Shown in pieces: positions 1 to 7,063 of a stretch of 33,209 nucleotides of DNA; within the stretch, counting starts at the first letter, position 1; each line of letters opens with the position of its first letter. The notes beneath the pieces were generated by a model. It saw only the letters and a list, made by a program, of their open reading frames with translations. It did no database searches and had not been told where the DNA came from. Source of the DNA: CAWIHA01 sp963835855 (GTDB lineage Bacteria > Acidobacteriota > Terriglobia > Bryobacterales > Bryobacteraceae); the NCBI GenBank assembly GCA_963835855.1, contig CAWIHA010000037.1, positions 1 through 33,209 of the forward strand, read 5' to 3'. Made by a program: the position numbers and the translations under genes.

Positions 1-614
1 ACCATTTGCTCGAGCAGATGGAACTGCGCATCCGGTTTACCGATAACGACTCGTCTCCTCTGCTGAAGTTGCTGGCCGATCCAGAGATCCCTATCGCAAC
101 GGTCGCAGACACGGACGGAGCCGCCGTATTCCGTCCGTGTGGTTGTCGTCTGCCGCGAACGGCACAACTCGCAGATTTCTTCGATCCCTTGCAGGGAGAA
201 GCGGCTCAGGCGCCAGCCGCCATCGATGAGCAATTCGGACCAGGGCCTGCGCTTGGCTTGCTCCTTCGCCTCCAGTGCGCCCTGGACGGAATCAGACCAA
301 GCCATCGTTAACCCGAGTTCCCCGGAAAACTCGTCGAACAGCGAGTGTTCTATTCGATTGCAGACGCCCCGCAGTTTCTGGTCAGTGTCCGGCAACGCCT
401 CGATTTTCAACAGAAACTGGCCGCCTCCGTTCACCAGTTCCTCGACCCTTTCGACCGCCTCCCGGACCAACTGAACCACGATCTCGCCCAGCACCTGCAC
501 CGTGTAAGACCGCGCGCGAAGCCGGCGCGCCTGGCCGCCGCCGGCCGAAGTGATGCCGAGCACGTATCGCTGGATTCCCGAGAAATCACCCGCTACGTAA
601 ACGTGTCCGCTCAT
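1..614 (-). CDS. cas10: Cas10-family type III CRISPR effector large subunit, 5' part (runs off the left edge)
   Basis: Cas10 is the large subunit of the type III interference complex; its Palm domains make cyclic oligoadenylate when target RNA is bound. The reverse strand is open for 204 codons from an ATG at 614 to the window edge. Visible signatures are GDFSGIQRYVLGI (residues 9-21, the Cas10 'sGIQ' motif), an arginine-rich RRLRARS stretch (30-36), GGGQFLLKIEALPD (63-76), and a four-cysteine zinc ribbon with Cys148, Cys151, Cys169 and Cys172. The start is supported by an ideal GGAGG five bases upstream. The sGIQ motif normally follows an N-terminal HD nuclease domain of some 200 residues, which is absent here. 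The CRISPR array lies immediately upstream. Subtype cannot be fixed without the missing 3' part and the other cas genes, which should lie to the left. Family assignment is from motif recognition. Confidence 0.85.
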   Translation of the reverse strand, partial: MSGHVYVAGDFSGIQRYVLGITSAGGGQARRLRARSYTVQVLGEIVVQLVREAVERVEELVNGGGQFLLKIEALPDTDQKLRGVCNRIEHSLFDEFSGELGLTMAWSDSVQGALEAKEQAKRRPWSELLIDGGWRLSRFSLQGIEEICELCRSRQTTTTRTEYGGSVRVCDRCDRDLWIGQQLQQRRRVVIGKPDAQFHLLEQM

Positions 615-731
615 TATCCTCCGGCCTCCGCAGCCTTGCCGCCGAATCTCACCGTTGCCCGAGCCGGCTGGATCGCCGGGAGCACATCACCGGCCTGCAC
701 CTGCTCGCCGCCGGTTCGGAACCAATTGAGG
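615..731 (-). other. Coding-like spacer between the CRISPR array and cas10
   Basis: Read on the minus strand this stretch is open and has protein-like composition, containing for example GGEQVQAGDVLPAIQPA. It ends in a TAA that overlaps the cas10 ATG (TAATG at 612-616). The frame continues back into the first spacer and repeat, so no real start exists. It may be the tail of a gene cut off by the array, or chance openness in GC-rich DNA. I do not recognise a family. Confidence 0.3.
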
Positions 732-1030
732 GCCTCAATCCCCTTCGCATCGGGGCACTCATTCCTACGTCCTTTTGTGGACGACACTTGGTTCTTCATC
801 TTCGAGTTTCAATCCCCTTCGCATCGGGGCAGTCATTCCTTCGGCTTGGATCGCGCTACTGGCGTTGTGCAAAATGTCACGTAGTCTCAATCCCCTTCGC
901 ATCGGGGCAATCATTCCTACGCAGAATTTCGGCATAGCCGTCCTTGTTGCTGTTTTTAGTTTCAATCCCCTTCGCATCGGGGCGCACTTACCAACGCTCC
1001 AACCACACCGTTATCTCCGGGAGAATACGC

Positions 1031-1359
1031 GTTTCAATCCCCTTCGCATCGGGGCGCTCATTGCTACCCAAAGGCATCGGTTTCTACAAATGGCTCGCAA
1101 AGTCTCAATCCCCTTCGCATCGGGGCGCTCATTGCTACGCCGCGCAATCGGTGGGTATCGCCATAGCTGGAGTCTCAATCCCCTTCGCATCGGGGCGCTC
1201 ATTGCTACGCGCCATGCGGCATTCCCTGCGATCGTCGCGAGAACGCCGTCTCAATCCCCTTCGCATCGGGGCGCTCATTGCTACATGATTTCACGGAGAA
1301 GAGCGGGCCGGATGGCAAGCAGGTCTCAATCCCCTTCGCATCGGGGCGCTCATTGCTAC
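1031..1359. repeat. Segmental duplication inside the CRISPR array, copy 1
   Basis: This 329-base block holds repeats 5-9 and spacers 5-8. It is identical, as far as I can read, to 1471-1799, an offset of 440 bases. Copy 1 is preceded by spacer 4 and copy 2 by the unrelated spacer 10, while the repeats before those spacers (starting at 959 and 1396) share a rare variant end, GCGCACTTACCAAC. Recombination between repeats is the simplest explanation; an assembly error is the alternative. Confidence 0.95.
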
Positions 1360-1470
1360 GGTCGGGGTCGCGGTCGGGGTCGTGGTCGCTGTCGCGTCTC
1401 AATCCCCTTCGCATCGGGGCGCACTTACCAACGGAAACACATGGATACCCATCCAACTAGGACAGACAGC

Positions 1471-1799
1471 GTTTCAATCCCCTTCGCATCGGGGCGCTCA
1501 TTGCTACCCAAAGGCATCGGTTTCTACAAATGGCTCGCAAAGTCTCAATCCCCTTCGCATCGGGGCGCTCATTGCTACGCCGCGCAATCGGTGGGTATCG
1601 CCATAGCTGGAGTCTCAATCCCCTTCGCATCGGGGCGCTCATTGCTACGCGCCATGCGGCATTCCCTGCGATCGTCGCGAGAACGCCGTCTCAATCCCCT
1701 TCGCATCGGGGCGCTCATTGCTACATGATTTCACGGAGAAGAGCGGGCCGGATGGCAAGCAGGTCTCAATCCCCTTCGCATCGGGGCGCTCATTGCTAC
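1471..1799. repeat. Segmental duplication inside the CRISPR array, copy 2
   Basis: This is the second copy of the block at 1031-1359, holding repeats 11-15 and spacers 11-14 in the same order. Both copies begin with the less common GTTTC form of the repeat, so the duplicated unit includes that polymorphism. Copy 2 is nearer the presumed leader. Confidence 0.95.
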
Positions 1800-1873
1800 C
1801 TTCGGATTTCCCGTCGATTCTGGCGAACGTGGCCAAGTCTCAATCCCCTTCGCATCGGGGTACTCATTCCTAC

Positions 1874-1925
1874 CTTCCTAAAAAACAGCCCTTTAGAATC
1901 CTATATTTAGGCCACCATTTTCCGG
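1874..1925 (-). promoter_or_regulatory. Probable CRISPR leader
   Basis: Immediately outside the rightmost repeat the sequence becomes AT-rich within otherwise GC-rich DNA. On the minus strand it contains CCTAAATATAGG and a run of six T just before the first repeat. An AT-rich flank on the side from which ATTGAGAC-ending repeats would be transcribed is typical of a leader carrying the promoter and adaptation signals. No exact promoter can be assigned. Confidence 0.6.
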
Positions 1926-2393
1926 CATGTCCGATTCGGCCCTGCAAAACCGCCCTCCGCGCCCCCCGGCGAAGCCCGCCGGGCAGGATCAAGCCATTGC
2001 GCATCTATAAGATGCCCGGATTTACGGCACCTAGGGGGTCCGGAGACCGAAAGCCGGTTGGCAATACATCGCCGAAAACAAGCCGCTTGCACCACGTACC
2101 AGTCTCGCTCCTCGACCACCTCAGCCGTGCGGAACACCACGCTGCCCTTGGCGCAAATGCCACACAAATGGAAAATATGCACCCTGTCCCGCTCCGCGTC
2201 AAGCGCTTTCTGAACTGTTCCGGCCCAGCCTGAAATGGAGAGCGGGCGTTCTCCGTGAGTGGACATTCCGCCCTTCGGGCGGCTATCTTCACGGCATGGG
2301 GGTCTTTCGATCCGATGTGGTTCTTTTGAAGAGCGCGGAAGCGGGGCCTGCCCCCATTAATGGCGTAAAGCCCAGAGCCACTGCCCAAGGAAA
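1926..2393. other. Gene-poor stretch between CRISPR leader and tRNA-Asp
   Basis: I see no recognisable gene here. Two minus-strand frames are open (1907-2266 and 2005-2388). The first contains a single CGIC knuckle and VVFRTAEVVEERDWYVV, which reads like protein but matches no family I know. cas1, cas2 and cas6 are not present on this side of the array. It could be a decayed cas or accessory gene. Confidence 0.35.
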
Positions 2394-2470
<77 letters not shown>

Positions 2471-2806
2471 GCTTTGAACGGGTGAGCCGACTTTCATCCT
2501 ACCATGTCCTCTTCGGTTTCGCCGACGCACACCTCGGGCCCATTTTTCGGGGCGCGAGACAGTCCAGGCTATCCAGAATTGAGGTCTCGCGGCCACAGCA
2601 ACGCGCGCACCGCCTTGCGCGGGTGGTTTCTCCCCGCATCCGGGTAAGCCTGTGCGACAATGAAAACGATTGGCTGTAGCGTCAAACTCGCCCGGTGTAG
2701 TCTTGAAGGTAAGCGCCTGCCCGACGTTTGGACCTGTCTCGTCAACTGCGAATGGGACCCAGTGCGGGCTTGTGGCCGCACGCGGGTAAAGGAGAGTGTT
2801 TAACTA
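2471..2806. other. Intergenic region upstream of the RRM gene
   Basis: This 336-base stretch separates the leftward tRNA-Asp from the rightward RRM gene and must hold divergent promoters, but I cannot place them with confidence. A small hairpin, GTGCGG (2762-2767) with CCGCAC (2776-2781), lies about ten bases before the ribosome binding site of the RRM gene and may affect its translation. No gene is apparent. Confidence 0.5.
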
Positions 2807-3127
2807 ATGAAGCTCTACGTGGGAAATCTCCCCTATCAGGCGAGCGAATCGGATCTGGAGGGTTGGTTCACCGAGGCCGGCATCTCCGTCGATAGTGTCA
2901 ACATCATGCGCGACCGCTTTTCCGGCGAAGCGCGGGGTTTCGGATTCGTCGAAATCGCTAACGAGCAGGACGCGGCACGGGCGATCGCTTCGTGCAATGG
3001 CAAGGAGTTCATGGGCCGGGCGCTGGTTGTCAATGAGGCGCGTCCGCTCAGTCCCGGCGGTGGCGCGGGCAGGCCGCAGCGCAGCGGCTCGGGCCGTCCC
3101 GGCGGTCGCCGCGATCGCACTAGCTGA
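2807..3127 (+). CDS. RNA-binding protein with one RRM domain
   Basis: This is a 106-residue single-RRM protein of the small bacterial glycine-rich RNA-binding type, which binds single-stranded RNA in the cytoplasm and is often cold-induced. The RNP2 motif LYVGNL is at residues 3-8 and RNP1, RGFGFVEI, at about 43-50. After the RRM (residues 1-80) comes a short Gly/Arg-rich tail (GGGAGRPQRSGSGRPGGRR), as in RGG-type proteins. The ATG at 2807 is preceded by AAAGGAG with a rather long spacing of about 12 bases. The gene stands alone, with a 5' UTR hairpin and a strong stem-loop after the stop. The RNA target is unknown. Confidence 0.93.
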   Translation: MKLYVGNLPYQASESDLEGWFTEAGISVDSVNIMRDRFSGEARGFGFVEIANEQDAARAIASCNGKEFMGRALVVNEARPLSPGGGAGRPQRSGSGRPGGRRDRTS

Positions 3128-3132
3128 TCCCT

Positions 3133-3161
3133 TCAGGAAACGGTGTGCGGCCGTTTCCTGA
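3133..3161 (+). terminator. Stem-loop after the RRM gene
   Basis: TCAGGAAACGG (3133-3143) and CCGTTTCCTGA (3151-3161) form a perfect 11-base-pair stem with a seven-base loop, five bases after the stop codon. There is no T run after it, so it may act as a weak terminator or an RNA-protecting 3' structure rather than a classic intrinsic terminator. Confidence 0.65.
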
Positions 3162-3317
3162 CGTAGAAACCAGCGCGCTAATCCGCCGGAAGACAGCCTG
3201 TCGCACGGTTAGCCCTGCTACGGGCGCGGCGGCGCGGTGTCCGCAACTCCCGAAGCTGGACCACCTCACCAAGGTAGCGCTGCTGAAACTGAACGCGCTG
3301 CGGAGTCGCCCGCGTCT

Positions 3318-3848
3318 TCACGGCGCCGGCTCATAGAAGCTGAGCGCGTTGTCGCCTTGCTTGAGAACCCGTATGCGCCGCAGCCGGCCGTATTCTTCCT
3401 TGAGTGGTTGCCGTACCGTATGCTGCGCGATCACAAGCGGCGGCGGCGCGGCGCCCAAAACGGCGAGCGCGGCGTCACACTCGTGCTCGAGCTCGTAGGG
3501 CGGATCTAGAAATACGATGTCAGCCGAGAAACGGGGCAATGCGGCGAGCGTCTTCCCGCAAATCGCTTCGGCGCGCTCTTCCAGACCGAGCGTCTTCAGG
3601 TTCTGGTGGATTACGTCCAGGGCTGAGTGATGCTTTTCGATGAAGACGGCGCGCGCGGCGCCGCGGCTCAACGCCTCGATACCGACGGCGCCCGACCCTG
3701 CGTATGCATCCAAGAATGTAGCCCCGGCGATGTGTGGCGCGAGCACATCGAAAAGCGTCTCCCGCAGCTGGTCCGGCGTGGGCCGCAAGTGCGCGCCGGA
3801 AAGCGTTTTCAAACGGCGGCTGCGGAATTCCCCTCCAATCACGCGCAT
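3318..3848 (-). CDS. rsmD: 16S rRNA (guanine-966-N2)-methyltransferase RsmD
   Basis: RsmD methylates N2 of G966 in 16S rRNA using S-adenosylmethionine during 30S subunit assembly. The 176-residue length fits the family. Visible motifs are the N-terminal MRVIGGEFRSRRL, RPT at residues 22-24, the SAM-binding LDAYAGSGAVGIEAL at 46-60, and the catalytic DPPY at 115-118. It lies three bases after recG on the same strand, so the two are probably co-transcribed. The spacer beyond its stop (3162-3317) shows no gene. Confidence 0.95.
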   Translation of the reverse strand: MRVIGGEFRSRRLKTLSGAHLRPTPDQLRETLFDVLAPHIAGATFLDAYAGSGAVGIEALSRGAARAVFIEKHHSALDVIHQNLKTLGLEERAEAICGKTLAALPRFSADIVFLDPPYELEHECDAALAVLGAAPPPLVIAQHTVRQPLKEEYGRLRRIRVLKQGDNALSFYEPAP

Positions 3849-3851
3849 GTC

Positions 3852-5954
3852 TCACCCCACCTGAACGAGCCCGTACCGCCGCTGCCAGTGGCCGCGCAGG
3901 TAATTTACGCCGCGGCGCAACTCTTCGTCCGCCGCAGGCCGCGCCACAAACTCCGATGCTTCGCGGCGCGCGATCTCGAGGATCTCGGAGTCGCGGATAA
4001 TATTCGCGATCCGCAGCGCGGGAAGCCCGGATTGCCGTGTGCCGAAGAATTCGCCCGGCCCGCGCAGCTTCAGATCCATTTCCGCGATATAGAAGCCATC
4101 GCTCGATTCGACCATAGTGCGGATGCGCTCGCGGCCGATGTCGTTCAGCTTGCCCGTGACCAGAACGCAATAGCTCTGGGCGCCGCCGCGGCCCACGCGC
4201 CCCCGGAGCTGGTGGAGCTGCGAAAGCCCGAAGCGCTCGGCCTGCTCGATCACCATCACGGTGGCGTTCGGCACGTCGATGCCGACTTCGATCACGGTGG
4301 TCGAAACCAGCACCTGCACTTCGCCGTTCTTGAAGCTTCGCATAACGGCTTCTTTCTCATTCGTGCCGAGGCGTCCGTGCATTAGCCCCACGCGGAGTTG
4401 CGGGAACACCTCCTGGGAGAGATGTTTGTGCATCTTCCCGGCGGCTTTCATCGCCTGGGTTTCGGATTCTTCGATCACCGGGTAGACGACGTAAGCCTGC
4501 CGGCCCTCTTCGATCTGCTGCTTCAGGAAGCTCCACACCTGCTCGATGTGATCCTCGTGGACGTGCTTGGTTAGGATGGGCTTTCGGCCGGGCGGGAGTT
4601 CGTCAATCACCGAGAAGTCCAGATCGCCGTAGAGGGTCAGCGCCAGCGTGCGGGGGATCGGCGTTGCCGTCATAACCAGCACATCCGGGTGCACGCCCTT
4701 CCCGATGAACTTCATCCGCTGCATCACGCCGAACCGGTGCTGCTCATCCACGATCGCCAGGCCGAGTTTGCCGAATGCCACGTCTTCCTCGATCAGCGCG
4801 TGCGTCCCGATCGCCACGTTCACCAGGCCCGCGGCGAGCGCACGTTTGAACTGCGCTTTTTCGCGCTTGCCGGCCGAGCCGGTGAGCAGCGCGACCGTAT
4901 AGCCGAGATCCGCAAACAGATTCTTGAAATAGAGGTAATGCTGCGTGGCCAGGATTTCGGTAGGGGCGAGCACGGCAACCTGGTAGCCATTTTCGATGGC
5001 GATGATGGCGGCCTCGGCGGCGACCAGCGTCTTCCCGCTGCCCACGTCTCCCTGGAGCAGCCGGTTCATGGGCGAGGGAGTTTCCATGTCGCGCGCGATC
5101 TCCCCGAGGACACGCTTCTGCGCGCCGGTCGGCTTGAAGGGCAGCATCTGTTTGATTTGGTCCCGGACGCGATCGCTTAGCGCGAAGGCGATGCCGGGCC
5201 GCACGCGCGCCGTCTTGTGTTTCAGCGCCAGCCCGCATTCCAGCCAGAAGAATTCCTCGAAGATCAGCCTGAACTGCGCCGGTGAGCGGAACGCGTTCAG
5301 CAACCGGAGGTCCTCGTGCTCGGGCGGGAAGTGAATGTTCCGGAGCGACGTCCAGAGCTCGGACAAGTGCAACCGCTCGCGGACGCTCGGCGGCAGCGGA
5401 TCGGGAAGCGGCGCCAGTGTCTCCAAGACGCGATCCACGAGCCGGCGGAACACGCGCGCTGTGATCTTGCCTGCCGCTTCGTAGATCGGAACGATGCGTC
5501 CGACGTGCAGCCCCGCTTCGCCCTCTTCATCGCCGCCGAGAATCTCGTATTCGGGGTGCAGCATCGCCAGCTCGCCGCTGTAGCTGTCCAGCTCGACTTT
5601 GCCGTAGAGCGCGATGCGCTGTCCCGGCGCGATGACGCCGGCAAGATAACCGGCGTGAAACCACTTTCCGGCAAGGATCGCGCGCGAGGCGTCGCTGAAG
5701 GTGGCTTCAAAGAGGCCGAGATCGCGGCGGCGGAAGCCCGCAACGCGCGCCGTCCGCACTGTGGCGATCACGGTAGCCATTTCTCCGGGGGCAAGCTGTG
5801 AGATGGTTTTCACATTCCGGCGATCTTCGTAGCGGAAAGGCGGGTAGGCGAGCAGGTCCTCGACGGTGACGAGACCCTTGGATTCGAGCATCGCCGCCCG
5901 GGCCGGCCCCACACCTTTGACGTACATCAAGGGAGTCGAGAGTGTCAGATCCAC
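3852..5954 (-). CDS. recG: ATP-dependent DNA helicase RecG
   Basis: RecG is the superfamily 2 helicase that reverses stalled replication forks and processes branched DNA. The 700-residue length is normal. It has the N-terminal YVKGVGPARA segment, an OB-fold wedge domain, Walker A GDVGSGKT (about 302-309), the RecG-type DEQH box (about 403-406), TATPIPRTL, and QLRGRVGRG in the C-terminal helicase lobe. The start is uncertain. The frame is open back to 6170, but that would overlap the divergent gene and add unconserved sequence. I chose the GTG at 5954; an ATG at 5924, directly before YVKGVGPA, is an alternative. Neither has a good ribosome binding site. rsmD follows after three bases. Confidence 0.95.
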   Translation of the reverse strand: MDLTLSTPLMYVKGVGPARAAMLESKGLVTVEDLLAYPPFRYEDRRNVKTISQLAPGEMATVIATVRTARVAGFRRRDLGLFEATFSDASRAILAGKWFHAGYLAGVIAPGQRIALYGKVELDSYSGELAMLHPEYEILGGDEEGEAGLHVGRIVPIYEAAGKITARVFRRLVDRVLETLAPLPDPLPPSVRERLHLSELWTSLRNIHFPPEHEDLRLLNAFRSPAQFRLIFEEFFWLECGLALKHKTARVRPGIAFALSDRVRDQIKQMLPFKPTGAQKRVLGEIARDMETPSPMNRLLQGDVGSGKTLVAAEAAIIAIENGYQVAVLAPTEILATQHYLYFKNLFADLGYTVALLTGSAGKREKAQFKRALAAGLVNVAIGTHALIEEDVAFGKLGLAIVDEQHRFGVMQRMKFIGKGVHPDVLVMTATPIPRTLALTLYGDLDFSVIDELPPGRKPILTKHVHEDHIEQVWSFLKQQIEEGRQAYVVYPVIEESETQAMKAAGKMHKHLSQEVFPQLRVGLMHGRLGTNEKEAVMRSFKNGEVQVLVSTTVIEVGIDVPNATVMVIEQAERFGLSQLHQLRGRVGRGGAQSYCVLVTGKLNDIGRERIRTMVESSDGFYIAEMDLKLRGPGEFFGTRQSGLPALRIANIIRDSEILEIARREASEFVARPAADEELRRGVNYLRGHWQRRYGLVQVG

Positions 5955-6066
5955 CGGAACGTCCAGTCTAGCAAGGCGCTGAAAAGCTCTTTTCGAGCCG
6001 TCTTGGCAGGGCGGCACAGGTGAATGCCCGTGCCACCCCCACCGCGCCACCCGGCTTCGTCTCGGG

Positions 6067-6072
6067 TATTCT
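6067..6072 (+). promoter_or_regulatory. Possible -10 box close to the 6081 gene
   Basis: TATTCT ends eight bases before the ATG at 6081, which would give a nearly leaderless transcript. No convincing -35 box is visible, so this is a weak call. Confidence 0.25.
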
Positions 6073-6080
6073 GGACCCAT

Positions 6081-7022
6081 ATGAGATCTGCTGCCTTGTG
6101 TGTCCTGCTGCCGCTGATCGCCGCCGCGGCGGACCTGCGCGTCGGCATCATTGGCACCGACAGTTCGCATGCCACCGCTTTCACGGAGATCCTGATGAAT
6201 CCGAAGTTGCCCGGCTACGTGCCGGGAGCCCGCGTGGCCGCCGCCTACAAGGGCGGAAGTGCGGATATTCCGGGCAGCTTGGCGCGCGCCGGCGAGTCTG
6301 CCGATGAACTGCGCACGAAATACGGCGTCGAAATCGTGCCCGACATCCCGGCGCTATGCCGGAAAGTGGACGCGGTGCTCATCACGAGCAACGACGGCCG
6401 CGTGCACCTGGAGCAGGCCAAACAGGCCATCGCTGCGCGCCGGCCGATGTACATCGACAAGCCGCTTGCCGATACGCTCGGCAGCGTGCGCGAGATCGCG
6501 CAAATGGCGAGGGAGGCCAGCGTGCCATGGTTCAGCTCATCCAGCCTGCGTTTCGGCAAGATCGTCGCCACGCTGAAGCGGCCGGACATCACGGGCGCTC
6601 TCACCTGGGGTCCGGGGCCGCTCGAGGAGCACCATTACCTCGAGCTGGCGTGGTATGCCATCCATCCGATCGAGATTCTCTACTCGCTAATGGGCGTAGG
6701 CTGTGAGGAAGTCACGCGCATTTCCGCTCCCGATGCCGACTTGATCGTGGGCCGCTGGAAGGACGGCCGGATCGGCAGCGCGCGGGCTGTGCGGCCCTAT
6801 AGCAGCTACGGCGCGGTGGTCTTCACGCCGAATGAGGTTATCCAGAGCGACGAGAAGTATAAAGAAGACTCCGGCTACGGCGGGTTGATGAAGGCGATTG
6901 TCGAATTCTTCCAATCCGGCAAGCCGCCCGTAGCGCCCGAGGAAACGCTGGAGATCTACGCCTTCCTGGATGCCGCTCAGCGCAGCAAAGCGGCCGGCGG
7001 CAAGCCGATGCTATTGCGGTAA
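6081..7022 (+). CDS. Secreted Gfo/Idh/MocA-family oxidoreductase-like protein
   Basis: The protein (313 residues from this start) begins with a signal peptide, RSAALCVLLPLIAAAA, followed by a Rossmann-type LRVGIIGTDSSHA, the NAD(P)-binding start of Gfo/Idh/MocA proteins. The family's lysine motif appears as MYIDKPLADT, in place of the usual EKP. The C-terminal half has the fold-typical YLELAWYAIHPIEILYSLMG helix. Such exported relatives are common in Acidobacteria and Planctomycetes, usually with unknown sugar substrates. The frame is open further upstream, but the ATG at 6081 places the signal peptide at the N terminus. It is divergent from recG and separated from fabI by 41 bases. The substrate is not predictable. 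Confidence 0.85.
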   Translation: MRSAALCVLLPLIAAAADLRVGIIGTDSSHATAFTEILMNPKLPGYVPGARVAAAYKGGSADIPGSLARAGESADELRTKYGVEIVPDIPALCRKVDAVLITSNDGRVHLEQAKQAIAARRPMYIDKPLADTLGSVREIAQMAREASVPWFSSSSLRFGKIVATLKRPDITGALTWGPGPLEEHHYLELAWYAIHPIEILYSLMGVGCEEVTRISAPDADLIVGRWKDGRIGSARAVRPYSSYGAVVFTPNEVIQSDEKYKEDSGYGGLMKAIVEFFQSGKPPVAPEETLEIYAFLDAAQRSKAAGGKPMLLR

Positions 7023-7048
7023 ATGGGCGATCCATCGGCATCCTACGG

Positions 7049-7054
7049 TACAAT
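7049..7054 (+). promoter_or_regulatory. Possible -10 box of fabI
   Basis: TACAAT lies nine bases before the fabI ATG, so initiation would give only a very short leader. No clear -35 box is present. fabI could also be read from the upstream gene. Confidence 0.35.
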
Positions 7055-7063
7055 AAACATTTC

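Larger units (their letters stand above)
732..1873 (-). CRISPR. CRISPR array, 16 repeats and 15 spacers, transcribed on the minus strand
   Basis: Repeats are 37 bases and share the core CCCCTTCGCATCGGGG. They start at 732, 806, 884, 959, 1031, 1102, 1172, 1248, 1323, 1396, 1471, 1542, 1612, 1688, 1763 and 1837. Spacers are 33-41 bases. On the minus strand each repeat ends in ATTGAGAC (or ATTGAAAC), matching the eight-base 5' handle that Cas6 processing leaves in many type I and III systems, so transcription should run leftwards toward cas10. The AT-rich stretch right of the last repeat fits a leader there, and the leftmost repeat is slightly degenerate (GCCTC instead of GTCTC), as expected at the far end. 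Spacers 5-8 are repeated exactly as spacers 11-14. The cas10 neighbour suggests type III use. Confidence 0.97.

Noticed and set aside
775..1910. Long open frames across the CRISPR array with repeated NPLRIGALIAT or SIPFASGRSLL units
   Set aside because: They are translations of the 37-base repeats and spacers in several frames and strands. The regular DNA repeat structure and the neighbouring cas10 show a CRISPR array, not a repeat protein.
3145..3336. Short plus-strand frame between the RRM gene and rsmD
   Set aside because: It begins inside the stem-loop, has no ribosome binding site and overlaps the end of rsmD in antisense.
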